In this document: positions 26,961-36,590 of the stretch, in pieces | How positions within the stretch are numbered: the first letter of the stretch is position 1 | How the letters are laid out: each line of letters starts with the position of its first letter | DNA from: DASPRG01 sp963796125 | Lineage (GTDB): Bacteria; Nitrospirota; Thermodesulfovibrionia; Thermodesulfovibrionales; SM23-35 | Direction: 5' to 3' | Assembly: GCA_963796125.1 (NCBI GenBank) | Contig: CAWCKM010000042.1 | Coordinates: forward strand, 19,869 to 83,868 | DNA: 64,000 bases | Program-made: the position numbers and the translations under genes | Notes under the pieces: generated by a model | What the model was told of the DNA's origin: nothing | What the model saw: the letters and a program-made list of their open reading frames with translations, nothing else | Databases searched by the model: none

Positions 26961-27599
26961 ATGTCTGTAATAAAAAAGGCACTGATAAGTGTTTCAAACA
27001 AGAAAGACGTTGTGGAATTTGCAAAGGCCCTATCACTAATGAATGTTGAGATACTCTCAACAGGGGGGACAGCGAAGACTTTAAGGGATGCAGATATTTC
27101 TGTCAAAGAAGTTTCAGAATATACTGGCTTTCCTGAGATGCTTGATGGGAGAGTGAAGACCCTTCACCCGAAGATTCATGGTGGACTCCTCTGTAGGAGG
27201 GATAACCCAAAAGATATGGAAGAAATAAAGAAGTACGGAATTGATACCATTGATATGGTAGTCGTAAATCTCTATCCTTTTGAAGAAACTATCGCTAAAT
27301 TAGGGGTTACATTTGCTGAGGCTATTGAGAACATTGACATAGGAGGTCCAACAATGCTTCGTTCAGCATCGAAAAACTTTCGGGATGTGGCTGTCATAGT
27401 AGATCCCTCAGACTATAAAAAGATTATCAGAGAGATGAAAAAACAGAAAGGTACCCTCAGTTACAATACAAGATTAGGACTTGCAAAAAAAGTATTCAAG
27501 CGTACATCTCAATATGATAAGGCAATAGCTGCTTACCTTGCCAAAGCAGCGAAAGATGGTAGTTATTATACCTCTGAGCGGGGGGTATCTTCAGAATGA
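26961..27599 (+). CDS. purH: IMP cyclohydrolase (PurH N-terminal domain only)
   Basis: 212 residues covering only the MGS-like cyclohydrolase domain: KKALISVSNKKDV, STGGTAKTL, FPEMLDGRVKTLHPKIHGG and ENIDIGGPTMLRSASKNF. Standard bifunctional PurH is over 500 residues and adds an AICAR transformylase domain, which is absent. The frame ends cleanly and overlaps purD by 4 bp, so this looks like a genuinely short enzyme that closes the purine ring to IMP. A separate transformylase must be encoded elsewhere. Confidence 0.88.
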   Translation: MSVIKKALISVSNKKDVVEFAKALSLMNVEILSTGGTAKTLRDADISVKEVSEYTGFPEMLDGRVKTLHPKIHGGLLCRRDNPKDMEEIKKYGIDTIDMVVVNLYPFEETIAKLGVTFAEAIENIDIGGPTMLRSASKNFRDVAVIVDPSDYKKIIREMKKQKGTLSYNTRLGLAKKVFKRTSQYDKAIAAYLAKAAKDGSYYTSERGVSSE

Positions 27600-28867
27600 A
27601 AGTACTCGTTCTTGGCGGAGGCGGCAGGGAACACGTAATTGTCTGGAAGCTCTCTCAGAGCCGACATGTTGATAAGATTTATTGTTGTCCTGGAAATGCA
27701 GGCATAGCCGGGATTGCTGAATGCATAGATGTAAGTCCCAATGATCTTGATGCACTTATTGATTTTGTGAAATATGAGTGGATAGACCTTACAATTGCCA
27801 GTGCTGAAGAGCCACTCCTTAAAGGTGTTGTTAATTTATTTGAGAAGGGAGGCTGTAGGATATGGGGGCCAAACAAAGCTGCTGCACAAATGAGAACAAG
27901 CAGGGTTTTTGCAAAAGACTTGATGAGACTCTATGGGATCCCTTCTGCTGGATATAAAGTTTTTACCTCTTACCTTCACGCAGAAGATTATGTCAGGTTA
28001 AGAGGTGCTCCTGTAATCATAAAAGCAGATAGACCTTCAGAGGGAAAAGATACATTTATTGTCTCTACTGTTGAGGAAGCAATAGACACATTACGATTGA
28101 TTATGAATGATAGAGCTCTTGGTGAAACTGGCAGACAGGTGACCATTGAAGAAGCTCTTGGAGGCAATGAAATATCTTTCATGATGCTTACTGATGGTAA
28201 TACTGCTGTCCCCCTTGCAGTTTCCAGAAATTACAAACAGATATTTGAAGGCGATAAGGGGCCAATCACAGAAGGTATGGGTGCCTATAGCCCTGTGCCC
28301 ATGATTACTAAGGAGTTAGAGGCTGTTATTATGGAGAAGATAATGCGCCCCGTTCTCAAGGCACTAAATTCAGAGGGCATACAATATAGGGGTGTCCTCT
28401 CTGCAGACATTGTAATAGACAAAGGTATCCCTTATGCTGTTGAACTTGATTGCACGTTTGGAGACCCGGAAATTCAGGTAGTTCTCCCCAGACTGAGCGC
28501 AGATTTCATGGAGATTGCATTGGCTATTACAGATGAAAAACTATCCGATGTGCGGGATGTAATAGAATGGAAACAGGAAACATCTCTCTGCATAGTTATC
28601 TCTTCTAAGGGATATCCTGGTACATATCAGAAAGGCGTTCCGATATCGGGACTTGACAAGGCAAATAAGATGAAGGATGTCATGGTATTCCATGCAGGGA
28701 CTACGTATGACGATAGTAATATTACTGTCTCAAAGGGAAAAGTTGTCAGTGTATTGGCAACAGGTGTTGACATACAAGATGCAAGAACTAAGGCATATCG
28801 TTGCGCAGAAGGAATAAATTTTGAAGGGATGTATTATAGAAAAGATATCGGGAAGGAGGTTTCATGA
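27596..28867 (+). CDS. purD: Phosphoribosylamine-glycine ligase, divergent PurD
   Basis: 423 residues with the ATP-grasp architecture of PurD: KVLVLGGGGREHVIVWKL, IWGPNKAAAQMRTSRVFAKD, GPITEGMGAYSPVPMIT and a FGDPEIQVVLPRL end. Several strongly conserved PurD stretches differ. The usual GPExPL site reads ASAEEPLL, the DGLAAGKGV loop reads ADRPSEGKDT, and RFGDPE reads CTFGDPE. It forms GAR from phosphoribosylamine, glycine and ATP, if it is still active. It is coupled to purH and purE by 4-bp overlaps. Confidence 0.85.
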   Translation: MKVLVLGGGGREHVIVWKLSQSRHVDKIYCCPGNAGIAGIAECIDVSPNDLDALIDFVKYEWIDLTIASAEEPLLKGVVNLFEKGGCRIWGPNKAAAQMRTSRVFAKDLMRLYGIPSAGYKVFTSYLHAEDYVRLRGAPVIIKADRPSEGKDTFIVSTVEEAIDTLRLIMNDRALGETGRQVTIEEALGGNEISFMMLTDGNTAVPLAVSRNYKQIFEGDKGPITEGMGAYSPVPMITKELEAVIMEKIMRPVLKALNSEGIQYRGVLSADIVIDKGIPYAVELDCTFGDPEIQVVLPRLSADFMEIALAITDEKLSDVRDVIEWKQETSLCIVISSKGYPGTYQKGVPISGLDKANKMKDVMVFHAGTTYDDSNITVSKGKVVSVLATGVDIQDARTKAYRCAEGINFEGMYYRKDIGKEVS

Positions 28868-29367
28868 AACCTAAGGTTTTAATAGTAATGGGAAGTGATT
28901 CAGACTTCCCTGTCATGGAAGAGGCAGGCAAAGTTCTTGAAGGATTCGGAATCCCATATACATTGACTGTTGCTTCAGCACATAGAAGTCCAGAACGTAC
29001 AAGACAGCTTGCTACAGAAGCAGAAGATAAGGGCATTGAAGTGATAATTGCAGGTGCTGGAATGTCTGCGCACTTAGCAGGTGTGCTTGCTTCTCATACG
29101 ATCCTGCCTGTAATCGGTGTACCAATAGACTCGTCATGCCTTCACGGACTTGACTCCCTCCTTTCCACTGTCCAGATGCCGCCCGGTGTGCCGGTGGCAA
29201 CTATGGCAATAGGTAGAGCAGGTGCAAAAAATGCTGCAATTCTATCAGCACAGATTATCAGTAAAAAAGATTCCCGAGTTGCTCAGAGACTGAAGGAATA
29301 TAAGAAGAAAATGTCTGAAGAGGTTGAGGTGAAAGCAAAAGCCCTCAAAAAGACATTGCCAAGATGA
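28864..29367 (+). CDS. purE: N5-carboxyaminoimidazole ribonucleotide mutase PurE
   Basis: 167 residues with the class I PurE signatures MGSDSDFPVMEEA, SAHRSPERT and AGAGMSAHLAGVLASHT. It moves the carboxyl group of N5-CAIR to give CAIR in purine synthesis. It overlaps purD and the next gene by 4 bp each, so purH-purD-purE-DUF89 appear to be one operon. Confidence 0.95.
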   Translation: MKPKVLIVMGSDSDFPVMEEAGKVLEGFGIPYTLTVASAHRSPERTRQLATEAEDKGIEVIIAGAGMSAHLAGVLASHTILPVIGVPIDSSCLHGLDSLLSTVQMPPGVPVATMAIGRAGAKNAAILSAQIISKKDSRVAQRLKEYKKKMSEEVEVKAKALKKTLPR

Positions 29368-30209
29368 GAGTGCATCTCGATTGCTTTCCCTGTTTCCTCA
29401 GACAGACCATAATTGCTCTTAGGCTGGGAACAAAAGACGAATTATTGCAGGAGAGGGTTTTAAAAAGCATATTGCCAGAAATTCAGATTACTGATACCTC
29501 CATGCCACCTGCCTATACAACTACATTTATCCATAGAAAGATACGGCAGTTGCTCGGCAAAGATCCATTTAGGGAATTAAAGCATGAATATAATAAAATA
29601 GCACTGGGGTTATATCCTTCATTAAAAACTATGGTCAGAGAAAGTCAGGACCCCTTATGGATAGCTACAAGGCTTGCTATTGCAGGCAATGTAATTGATT
29701 TCGGAATATTTACTTCTGTGGATATAGAAGGAACAATTCGTAAGGCCATTAACAATCCCTTAGCGGTTGATGAATTCGACATCTTCAAAAAGGCCATATC
29801 TGATACGGATACCATACTTTACCTGGCAGACAACGCAGGGGAAATTGTATTTGACAGGATTTTAATAGAGACACTGATCTCTGCAGGCAAAAAAGTAACA
29901 GTAGTCGTCAAGGGATCACCGGTAATCAATGACGCCACTCTCGATGATGCCCTGGAATCTGGCCTTACAGGAATATGTGAAGTAGTCGACAATGGTTCTG
30001 ATGCTGTAGGCACTATCCTTCCCTGGACATCATCTGCCTTCCAAAAACTATTCAGAAACGCCGAGCTTATTGTAAGCAAAGGACAGGGGAATTTCGAAAC
30101 CCTTACCGGAATTCAAAAAAACATCTTCTTCCTCTTCCAATCAAAATGTGATGTGGTTTCTAAAGAACTTGGCCTTTCTAACGGCTCGATGCTTCTCAAG
30201 AAATCCTGA
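29364..30209 (+). CDS. DUF89/ARMT1-like metal-dependent phosphatase
   Basis: 281 residues. The N-terminal CxxC helix (LDCFPCFLRQTI) and the active-site motif ADNAGEIVFDRILIETL identify the DUF89 fold. Studied members hydrolyse phosphate esters of damaged or by-product sugars using a divalent metal. Coupling to purE by ATGA suggests a housekeeping role next to purine synthesis. The substrate is unknown. Confidence 0.8.
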   Translation: MRVHLDCFPCFLRQTIIALRLGTKDELLQERVLKSILPEIQITDTSMPPAYTTTFIHRKIRQLLGKDPFRELKHEYNKIALGLYPSLKTMVRESQDPLWIATRLAIAGNVIDFGIFTSVDIEGTIRKAINNPLAVDEFDIFKKAISDTDTILYLADNAGEIVFDRILIETLISAGKKVTVVVKGSPVINDATLDDALESGLTGICEVVDNGSDAVGTILPWTSSAFQKLFRNAELIVSKGQGNFETLTGIQKNIFFLFQSKCDVVSKELGLSNGSMLLKKS

Positions 30210-30241
30210 TCTGACTGGCTGGCTAAATTAAAAAGGTAAGC

Positions 30242-30577
30242 CTATTTTCTTCTCCCGCCTCTGCCGCCGCCGCCAAAACCACCGCCGCCAAAACCGCCTC
30301 TCTCTCTTTGCGGGCCTCGCTCGCGCCTTTCCTGTGGTTTTGCTTCGTTAACAACAATATTTCTGTCCATGAAAGCTTTACCGTTCAGCATGGAGATTGC
30401 CTTTTGGGCATCTTCATCTGAAGCCATTTCCACAAATCCGAATCCCCTTAGCCTTCCGGTAGCAGCATCCTTAATCAGCTTGACAGAAACAACTTCACCT
30501 GCTTGAGAAAACAATTCCTTTAGGTCATCCTCTGATCCCTTGAAGGAAATGTTTCCCACATAAAGCCTTGTACTCAT
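30242..30577 (-). CDS. RRM-domain RNA-binding protein with Gly-rich tail
   Basis: 111 residues. A single RNA recognition motif has RNP2 LYVGNIS and RNP1 RGFGFVEM, followed by an Arg/Gly-rich tail (GGFGGGGFGGGGRGGRRK). Such small bacterial RRM proteins bind single-stranded RNA and are often linked to cold response. A strong GGAGGA ribosome-binding site precedes the ATG. It is transcribed on its own. Confidence 0.92.
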   Translation of the reverse strand: MSTRLYVGNISFKGSEDDLKELFSQAGEVVSVKLIKDAATGRLRGFGFVEMASDEDAQKAISMLNGKAFMDRNIVVNEAKPQERRERGPQRERGGFGGGGFGGGGRGGRRK

Positions 30578-30731
30578 CCTTCCTCCTTTAATCTTTTGTT
30601 ACTCCTTAGGATCTTCAAAAGAGAAGAGCCTTTACAAGGATGTCTAATAACTCTGCATGATGGAAGGACAATTTGTCAAGTAATAAAATGCAGATTTCTA
30701 AGATAACCGGGCTTATGTTAGTATTTTGAGT

Positions 30732-31427
30732 ATGCTTCGGATATTCATTTCAAAGATAAATCGTGAACATGTTTTGGAACAAACGGTTGAGGCACTCAAA
30801 AAGGGTAGTATTGTCGCATATCCGACAGAAACTTTTTATGGCCTCGGAGTAAAATTTGATAGAGAAGATTCATTGAAGAAACTCTATGGTATTAAAAAAA
30901 GAGCAGGAGACAAGGCAATGCCTCTAATTTTTGGCGATAGAAAATTACTTCCTTATGCTACAAAATCCCCGAATCAGAAAGCTCTATTACTCATGGAGGA
31001 GTTCTGGCCGGGCCCTCTGACCTTAATCCTTCACGCAAAAAAAAGTATATCGAGGTATATCACTGCGGGTACCGGAAGGGTTGCTGTTAGAATACCGGGA
31101 ACATCTTTTGCCCTCTCACTCGCACAAAAGGCCAATTTTTTTATTACAGCGACAAGTGCCAACCTATCAGGGATGATACCTGCCCAAGATGCGGATGCTG
31201 TTGCAAGGTATTTTGGAGACAGGATAGATATCGTGATTGATGGTGGTCCAACCCCAGGCGGTCTTCCCTCAACCATTGTGGATGTTACAGGGGGGGGAAT
31301 AAGAATCCTGAGAGAGGGGGCAATAAGCAAGGAATTGCTGAGAGAATTTTCCCAGAAGCACTCCTTGACTTTCAATTTCGGGGAGGTTGATTATTCAAAA
31401 ATGCATGGAGAAACAGGCAGGATTTAA
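30732..31427 (+). CDS. L-threonylcarbamoyladenylate synthase, Sua5/YciO/YrdC family
   Basis: The substrate-binding loop VAYPTETFYGLGVKF, KAMPLIF and TATSANLSG are diagnostic. The enzyme makes threonylcarbamoyl-AMP for the t6A modification of tRNA. About 231 residues from ATG 30732. A TTG at 30726 is two codons upstream. The last 20 residues are not conserved family sequence. Confidence 0.9.
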   Translation: MLRIFISKINREHVLEQTVEALKKGSIVAYPTETFYGLGVKFDREDSLKKLYGIKKRAGDKAMPLIFGDRKLLPYATKSPNQKALLLMEEFWPGPLTLILHAKKSISRYITAGTGRVAVRIPGTSFALSLAQKANFFITATSANLSGMIPAQDADAVARYFGDRIDIVIDGGPTPGGLPSTIVDVTGGGIRILREGAISKELLREFSQKHSLTFNFGEVDYSKMHGETGRI

Positions 31428-31474
31428 TATTTTTTCTTTCCCTCTGAAGTGGACTCAGCCGCATCGGCCTCTCT

Positions 31475-32467
31475 ATGAGTCGTAGACCGATGCTGTTGCC
31501 TCTTTATAAAATATTCTATTTGGTCCTGAATCAAGTTCAGGTTCGGCAAACGAAAACGCTTAAATACGATTTCCTATCTCTTATTCTTGTGCTTGTTACT
31601 TGTCACTTGTCACTTGTGGCAGCCGTCCATGCTGAACCACCCGGTCGCATTATTTCCCTTGCCCCTAATCTGACAGAGATCCTTTTTGCGATTGGGCTTG
31701 GTGACAAAATCGTGGGAGTCACAAACTTCTGTGACTATCCCGAGGATTCAAAGAAAAAGCCAAAGGTTGGAGGGATGTACAATCCTTCTTTAGAAGCAGT
31801 TATTTCATTACGACCGGATATGGTTGTCATGACTACCGATGGTAACCTCAAGGAGTTTGAAGAAAGAGTGCGTTCATTGAGTATAAAAACATATGTATTT
31901 AAAGCAAGACGACTTTCAGAGTTGCCACAAGGCATCAGAGATATGGGTTCAGCACTAGGTATGAAAGATAAAGCAGAGGCACTTGCGAAAGAGATAGATA
32001 CAGCCTTCAATAGATTTAAAGGCAAAAATCAGAAGTCAAATTCCCCCTCACCCCCCTTCAATTCCACCCTTACCAAGAGGGGGTATAGAGGCGTAAAAGG
32101 GGGACATGGAGAGATTAATAAAAAGAAAGTTCTTTTCATTATCTGGCCTGAACCATTGATAGTTGCTGGTTCAGGGACTGCTATTGATGATGCAATCAGT
32201 CTCCTCGGCTGTGAAAATATAGCATCAAAGGCGAATATTTCCTATCCAAAATATTCTATAGAAGAAATCGTATCCCAGGCTCCTGATGTAATCTTTATTG
32301 GTAAAGGGCATGCCGATGTAAAAGCTGCCTCAAGTAACATCATCAGAAAACTCTCGGAAGTCCCGGCAGTAAAACATGGTGAAGTTTTTTATATAGGTGA
32401 TAGCATGTACAGACTTAGTCCGGGGATAATTCAAGGCATTGGTGAGATGGCACGATGCCTAAAATAA
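31475..32467 (+). CDS. btuF: Cobalamin/corrinoid ABC transporter substrate-binding protein BtuF
   Basis: 330 residues. A signal peptide (FLSLILVLVTCHLSLVAAVHA) is preceded by an unusually long N-terminus that may be partly untranslated. The mature protein starts RIISLAPNLTEILFAIGLG and keeps VGGMYNPSLEAVISLRPDMV and YSIEEIVSQAPDVIFIG, typical of periplasmic vitamin B12 and iron-complex binders. An in-frame CCCCC/GGGGG repeat (32040-32106) adds about 25 residues between the lobes, and tandem TTGTCACTTG units lie in the signal peptide. It overlaps btuC by 13 bp. Confidence 0.87.
   Translation: MSRRPMLLPLYKIFYLVLNQVQVRQTKTLKYDFLSLILVLVTCHLSLVAAVHAEPPGRIISLAPNLTEILFAIGLGDKIVGVTNFCDYPEDSKKKPKVGGMYNPSLEAVISLRPDMVVMTTDGNLKEFEERVRSLSIKTYVFKARRLSELPQGIRDMGSALGMKDKAEALAKEIDTAFNRFKGKNQKSNSPSPPFNSTLTKRGYRGVKGGHGEINKKKVLFIIWPEPLIVAGSGTAIDDAISLLGCENIASKANISYPKYSIEEIVSQAPDVIFIGKGHADVKAASSNIIRKLSEVPAVKHGEVFYIGDSMYRLSPGIIQGIGEMARCLK
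32040..32106. repeat. CCCCCTC/GAGGGGG element inside btuF
   Basis: TTCCCCCTCACCCCCCTTCA is answered by CCAAGAGGGGGTATAGAGGC and AAAAGGGGG. It is read in frame as SPSPPFNSTLTKRGYRGVKG. Confidence 0.75.
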
Positions 32468-33420
32468 GAATTTCGATCTTGATCTTGCTATCGACAATCA
32501 TACTCTGCACTTCCGTCTTTCTTGCGCCGAAGATCATAAATCCTTTCCATTTAGATGATACGACAAGAAATATATTATTATTCATACGATTGCCGAGGGT
32601 AACGGTTGCATTTCTCATGGGAATGGCCCTCGGAGCTTCAGGAGCTGTACTACAAGGCATATTGAGAAATCCCCTTGCTGATCCATATATTCTTGGAATT
32701 TCAAGTGGTGCATCACTGTCGGCAGCAGTAGTGCTCTTATCGGGTTCTTACTTGTTTGGGAAATTTACCATACCGTTAGCAGCCTTTTTTGGGGCATCAC
32801 TTGTCAGCATACTCGTTGGTTTTTTCGGGTGGAAACGCGGAGGACTTTGGCCTGAGAGACTTCTTCTTGCTGGTATTGGCCTGAGTTTTCTCTTCCATGC
32901 TGTTCTCATGCTCCTCATGAGCATTTCTCCTGGTGAACGTATGGGCAGGACCATGTTCTGGATATTCGGTGACCTCTCTGTGACAGACTGGTCATTGATT
33001 CCGTATGGCTCTCTCTTTATTCTGTCGGGATTTGTTATCTCTCTCTCGAGGGCAAAGGCACTGAATGCATTGATGTTAGGTGATGAGCTTGCACACAGCC
33101 TCGGGTTTTCCGTCCATAAGGAGAGGCTTCTCGTATTCATATCCATCTCTCTCATGACTGCTGCATCAGTATCACTGGGAGGCATTATCGGTTTCATTGG
33201 TCTTCTCGTTCCCCATATCATGAGATTTTTTATAGGCGCTGACAGCAGGGTGTTAGTCCCTGCGTCAGGCATCGGTGGTGGGATACTCCTATGTTTGGCT
33301 GATACGATTGGAAGATCAATCATACAACCTGTGGAGATTCCGGCAGGGATTATAACAGCTATCATCGGGTCACCTTATTTCCTTTATCTGCTGAGGAGGA
33401 GAGATGTCCTTAGCGCCTGA
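32455..33420 (+). CDS. btuC: Cobalamin ABC transporter permease BtuC
   Basis: 321 residues of the FecCD type with about nine to ten membrane helices. Conserved stretches are LRLPRVTVAFLMGMALGASG (here IRLPR), GILRNPLADPYILGISSGAS, and the ATPase-coupling region GGIIGFIGLLVPHIMRFFIG. It forms the inner-membrane channel with BtuD and accepts corrinoid from BtuF. It overlaps both neighbours. Confidence 0.93.
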   Translation: MPKIRISILILLSTIILCTSVFLAPKIINPFHLDDTTRNILLFIRLPRVTVAFLMGMALGASGAVLQGILRNPLADPYILGISSGASLSAAVVLLSGSYLFGKFTIPLAAFFGASLVSILVGFFGWKRGGLWPERLLLAGIGLSFLFHAVLMLLMSISPGERMGRTMFWIFGDLSVTDWSLIPYGSLFILSGFVISLSRAKALNALMLGDELAHSLGFSVHKERLLVFISISLMTAASVSLGGIIGFIGLLVPHIMRFFIGADSRVLVPASGIGGGILLCLADTIGRSIIQPVEIPAGIITAIIGSPYFLYLLRRRDVLSA

Positions 33421-34159
33421 ACAGGTTATTCTTGAATTTGAAAGGGTAGCGTTTACGTACCAGAGGGATCATGACTTTATCAAGGATCTTACTTTCTCGA
33501 TTACCAATGGAGAATTCATAGGCCTTTTAGGCGCAAATGGATCCGGAAAATCTACTATCCTCAAGCTCGCAAGCGGGATTTTGGCGCCCTCTCATGGTTC
33601 TATAAAGCTTTGGGGAAGGCCCCTGCAATCATACAAAAATAAGGATAAGGCAAAACTCCTGTGTTATCTTCCGCAGCTTCTTGATATTAATATACCATTC
33701 AAGGTATGTGAACTGGTGGGCATGGGCCTTTATCCTTACGACATACTCCCTGAGATGACAGTAACCGAATCATTAGAGATGGTTGGGCTTGTTGAAAAAT
33801 CGGAATCATACATAAAAGACCTTAGTGGTGGCGAAAAGAGAAGGGCTTTTCTCGCGATGACCCTTCTTCAAGGTGCAGGCCTTGTACTTTTAGACGAACC
33901 TCTTGCAAACCTGGACATAAAGTATCAGATAGAAATCATGCGACTGCTGAGAGAATTGCAGGACAGGAAACACATTTCGGTCATCATGGCTCTCCATGAC
34001 ATCAATATGGCATTCCAGTTTGAAAGGGTAATGGTGATAAAGGATGGTAGGATAGCGGGGATGGGAAATCCTGAAATAGTACTGTCAGAAGATTTGATTA
34101 AAGAGGCTTTTGACGTGAGTGTCGATATGAAAAGACATGGCTCCGTATTTATGAAATAA
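33404..34159 (+). CDS. btuD: Cobalamin ABC transporter ATPase BtuD
   Basis: 251 residues. Walker A is GANGSGKST, the signature DLSGGEKRRAFLAM, Walker B LVLLDEPLANLD and the H-loop ALHDINMA. It powers BtuC and overlaps that gene by 17 bp. The cobalamin riboswitch lies after this gene, so it would not control btuFCD transcription unless another promoter element exists upstream. Confidence 0.93.
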   Translation: MSLAPEQVILEFERVAFTYQRDHDFIKDLTFSITNGEFIGLLGANGSGKSTILKLASGILAPSHGSIKLWGRPLQSYKNKDKAKLLCYLPQLLDINIPFKVCELVGMGLYPYDILPEMTVTESLEMVGLVEKSESYIKDLSGGEKRRAFLAMTLLQGAGLVLLDEPLANLDIKYQIEIMRLLRELQDRKHISVIMALHDINMAFQFERVMVIKDGRIAGMGNPEIVLSEDLIKEAFDVSVDMKRHGSVFMK

Positions 34160-34254
34160 AAGGATTGAAAAATTTGGACTGCTGTGATAAAAAATGAACT
34201 TAAAAATACAAAGCTGATTGTGTCTGTCACTTTTTGAAAGGAGGTGAAGGAAGG

Positions 34255-34485
34255 AGCCTTAACTAATGATACCTATGGCTGGATGTCAGGGAAGAGAGGT
34301 GAAAATCCTCCGCTGCCCCGCAGCCGTGAAGGGAACGAAAACCCATAAAAACAGTGCTTAGTAAATAGTGATCAGCGAAAACTGATACTTTTACACACTG
34401 ACACCGATACCACTGTTATGGGTAATACCATAATGGGAAGGTGGGTAAGTAGGCAGCCCTAAGCCGGAAGACCTATCCAAGCCGG
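34255..34485 (+). promoter_or_regulatory. Cobalamin riboswitch
   Basis: The conserved core GAGGTGAAAATCCTCCGCTG with CCCCGCAGCCGTGAAGGG and the B12-box-like AAGCCGGAAGACCTATCC are present in order and spacing. It sits in the leader of btuB and should switch that gene off when adenosyl- or methylcobalamin binds. The region after the B12 box may provide the expression platform. Confidence 0.9.
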
Positions 34486-34523
34486 AAATTTCACAAATCA
34501 AAAATATCCCGAGGGAGGAAAAA

Positions 34524-36528
34524 ATGAAAAAACTTATCATCTATTATCATCATTTCTTTATCGCTTTCTTCACTTTTCTACTCTATTACTTCTATTATTT
34601 GCAGAAGAAGAGATTCCCATTAGAAGAGATAGTTGTTACTGCTACCAGATATGAGGAAAAGACAACCAGTGTACCTGCCTATGTGACTGTTATTTCTGAA
34701 GAGGACATACAGGAATCTACCGCTCAAACCATACCAGACCTTTTGAGAATGGAAGTCGGTATCCATGTGAATGATATAACAGGAAATCGCCGGACTTTTA
34801 CTGTTGATCTTCGTGGCTTTGGGGAGACAGCTTCGTTCAATACCCTTGTGTTAGTTGATGGCAGGCGGGTCAATGAACCTGATTTAAGTGGTGTTGACTG
34901 GACTGTAATTCCACTTGAAAGAGTGAAAAGAATTGAAGTCATAAGGGGAGGAAGCGGCGGTGTTCTTTATGGTGATAATGCTTCAGGAGGGGTTATCAAC
35001 ATCATTACAAAAGAAGGAGATGCGCTCAAAGGCGGGGCTGAGGTAGCAACAGGAAGCTATAGCACTTTCAAGACTGATGCATATGGGAGCGGGAGTCTCG
35101 ACGATTTTTCCTATTATCTGTCAGGGCGGTATTTTACTTCTGACGGGTATAGAGAGAACAGTGATACAGAGGCGAAGGACCTTGGCGTAAACCTGAATTA
35201 TAATGCCAATAATATTATAAAGTTATATATTAGCGGTGGCTACCATAAGGATAATACCGGACTTCCGGGTGCATTGAAAGAAAGCGATTTTGCCGCAGGT
35301 ATCTCAAGAACAGAGTCAACGCATCCAAATGACTTTGCTGATGTCGAAGATTACTATGTTCAGGCTGTACCAGAGATCTATTTATCTACGGATAATGTCT
35401 TTAAAATGGACACGTCTTTCAGGAAAAGAAATTGGTTATCCTTTGCCACAGGTGACTGGGGTAATTTTACAGGTGACAGTGAGATTAAAACGGTGATTTT
35501 CTCTCCGCAGATTCTTATCAAAAATTCTATCGGTAAAGTAAGAAATAGTCTTATTCTTGGAGTTGATTATCAGAATGCTGATAATGATATCGTGAACGAG
35601 TCTCTTTTCTTCGGATTCTCATCTACCGGGATGTTTGACCTGAAAAAGAACGACTACGGTTATTACTTCCATGATGAAATCAATATTGCAGACTCTCTTT
35701 ATGTATCAGGAGGTTATCGCCACGACAGGGCAGAATTTACTTTTATACCAAGTAGTCCTGACGAGAGTTGGAATGGACGAAGATGCCTATACGGCCGGTG
35801 TCAATTATGTTTTCTTTAAGAAATCGTATGTCTATTGCAGTTTTTCAAGGAGTTTTCGATATCCTCTCCTTGATGAACTTTACAGTTTTGTTACAAATAC
35901 CGTAAATACAGACTTAGTTCCCCAGACATCCGATGATTATGAGGTTGGGGGAAGACATTATTTTTCCGATAAGGCTTATGCCCATCTTAATTTTTTCAGG
36001 ATCAATACCAGGAATGAAATCTTTTTCAATCCGATGACTTTCACAAATGAAAATTTAGATGGAAAAACTCGAAGGGACGGTATTGAAGTTTCATTGAATG
36101 CGGAGATGAATAAATGGTTGACGTTGAGAGGTGGCTATTCTTATCTGAATGCAAAAATAAAAGGAGGGGAATTCAAAGGGAATAAAGTGCCAAATGTTCC
36201 TAAACATAAGGTTACAGTAGAAGCAGTATCTTCACTTGGAAGAGGTTTTACCTTTATGGTCAACGGAGTCTATATCGGAGAACGTCCCTTTGTCAGCGAT
36301 TTCGCAAATGCATTTAGTAATCAGAACAGTTATTTGGTTTTCAATGGCAAAATAACGTATCAATGGAAAGCTCTCACGGCATTTTTGGATATAAATAATA
36401 TAACCAACAAGGAGTATTCGGAATATGGGGTTATTGGAGGATTCCCATTTGGACCCTTTGAAAAGTCATTTTATCCGTCACCGGAGAGAAACTTTCTTGT
36501 TGGATCTGTCAATGGAGTTATAGGATAA
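34524..36528 (+). CDS. btuB: TonB-dependent corrinoid receptor BtuB (frame-broken)
   Basis: The TonB box EEIVVTATRYEEKT, plug domain (PDLLRMEVGIHV, RIEVIRGGSGGVLYGDNASG) and beta-barrel to the C-terminal region GSVNGVIG are present. One extra base near 35775 joins the two frames before DAYTAGVNYVFFKK. The N-terminus reads FLLYYFYYLQKKRFPLEE. Removing three bases there would give a normal signal peptide end LLLLLFAEEEIPLEE, suggesting further insertions. It imports corrinoids across the outer membrane using TonB energy. AGGGAGG precedes the ATG and the riboswitch is directly upstream. Confidence 0.85.
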
Positions 36529-36590
36529 TCTTTATCATCTTAGCTGGATTCTATTTTGAAACAGGACATCAAGCAGCACTTGTAGGATCT

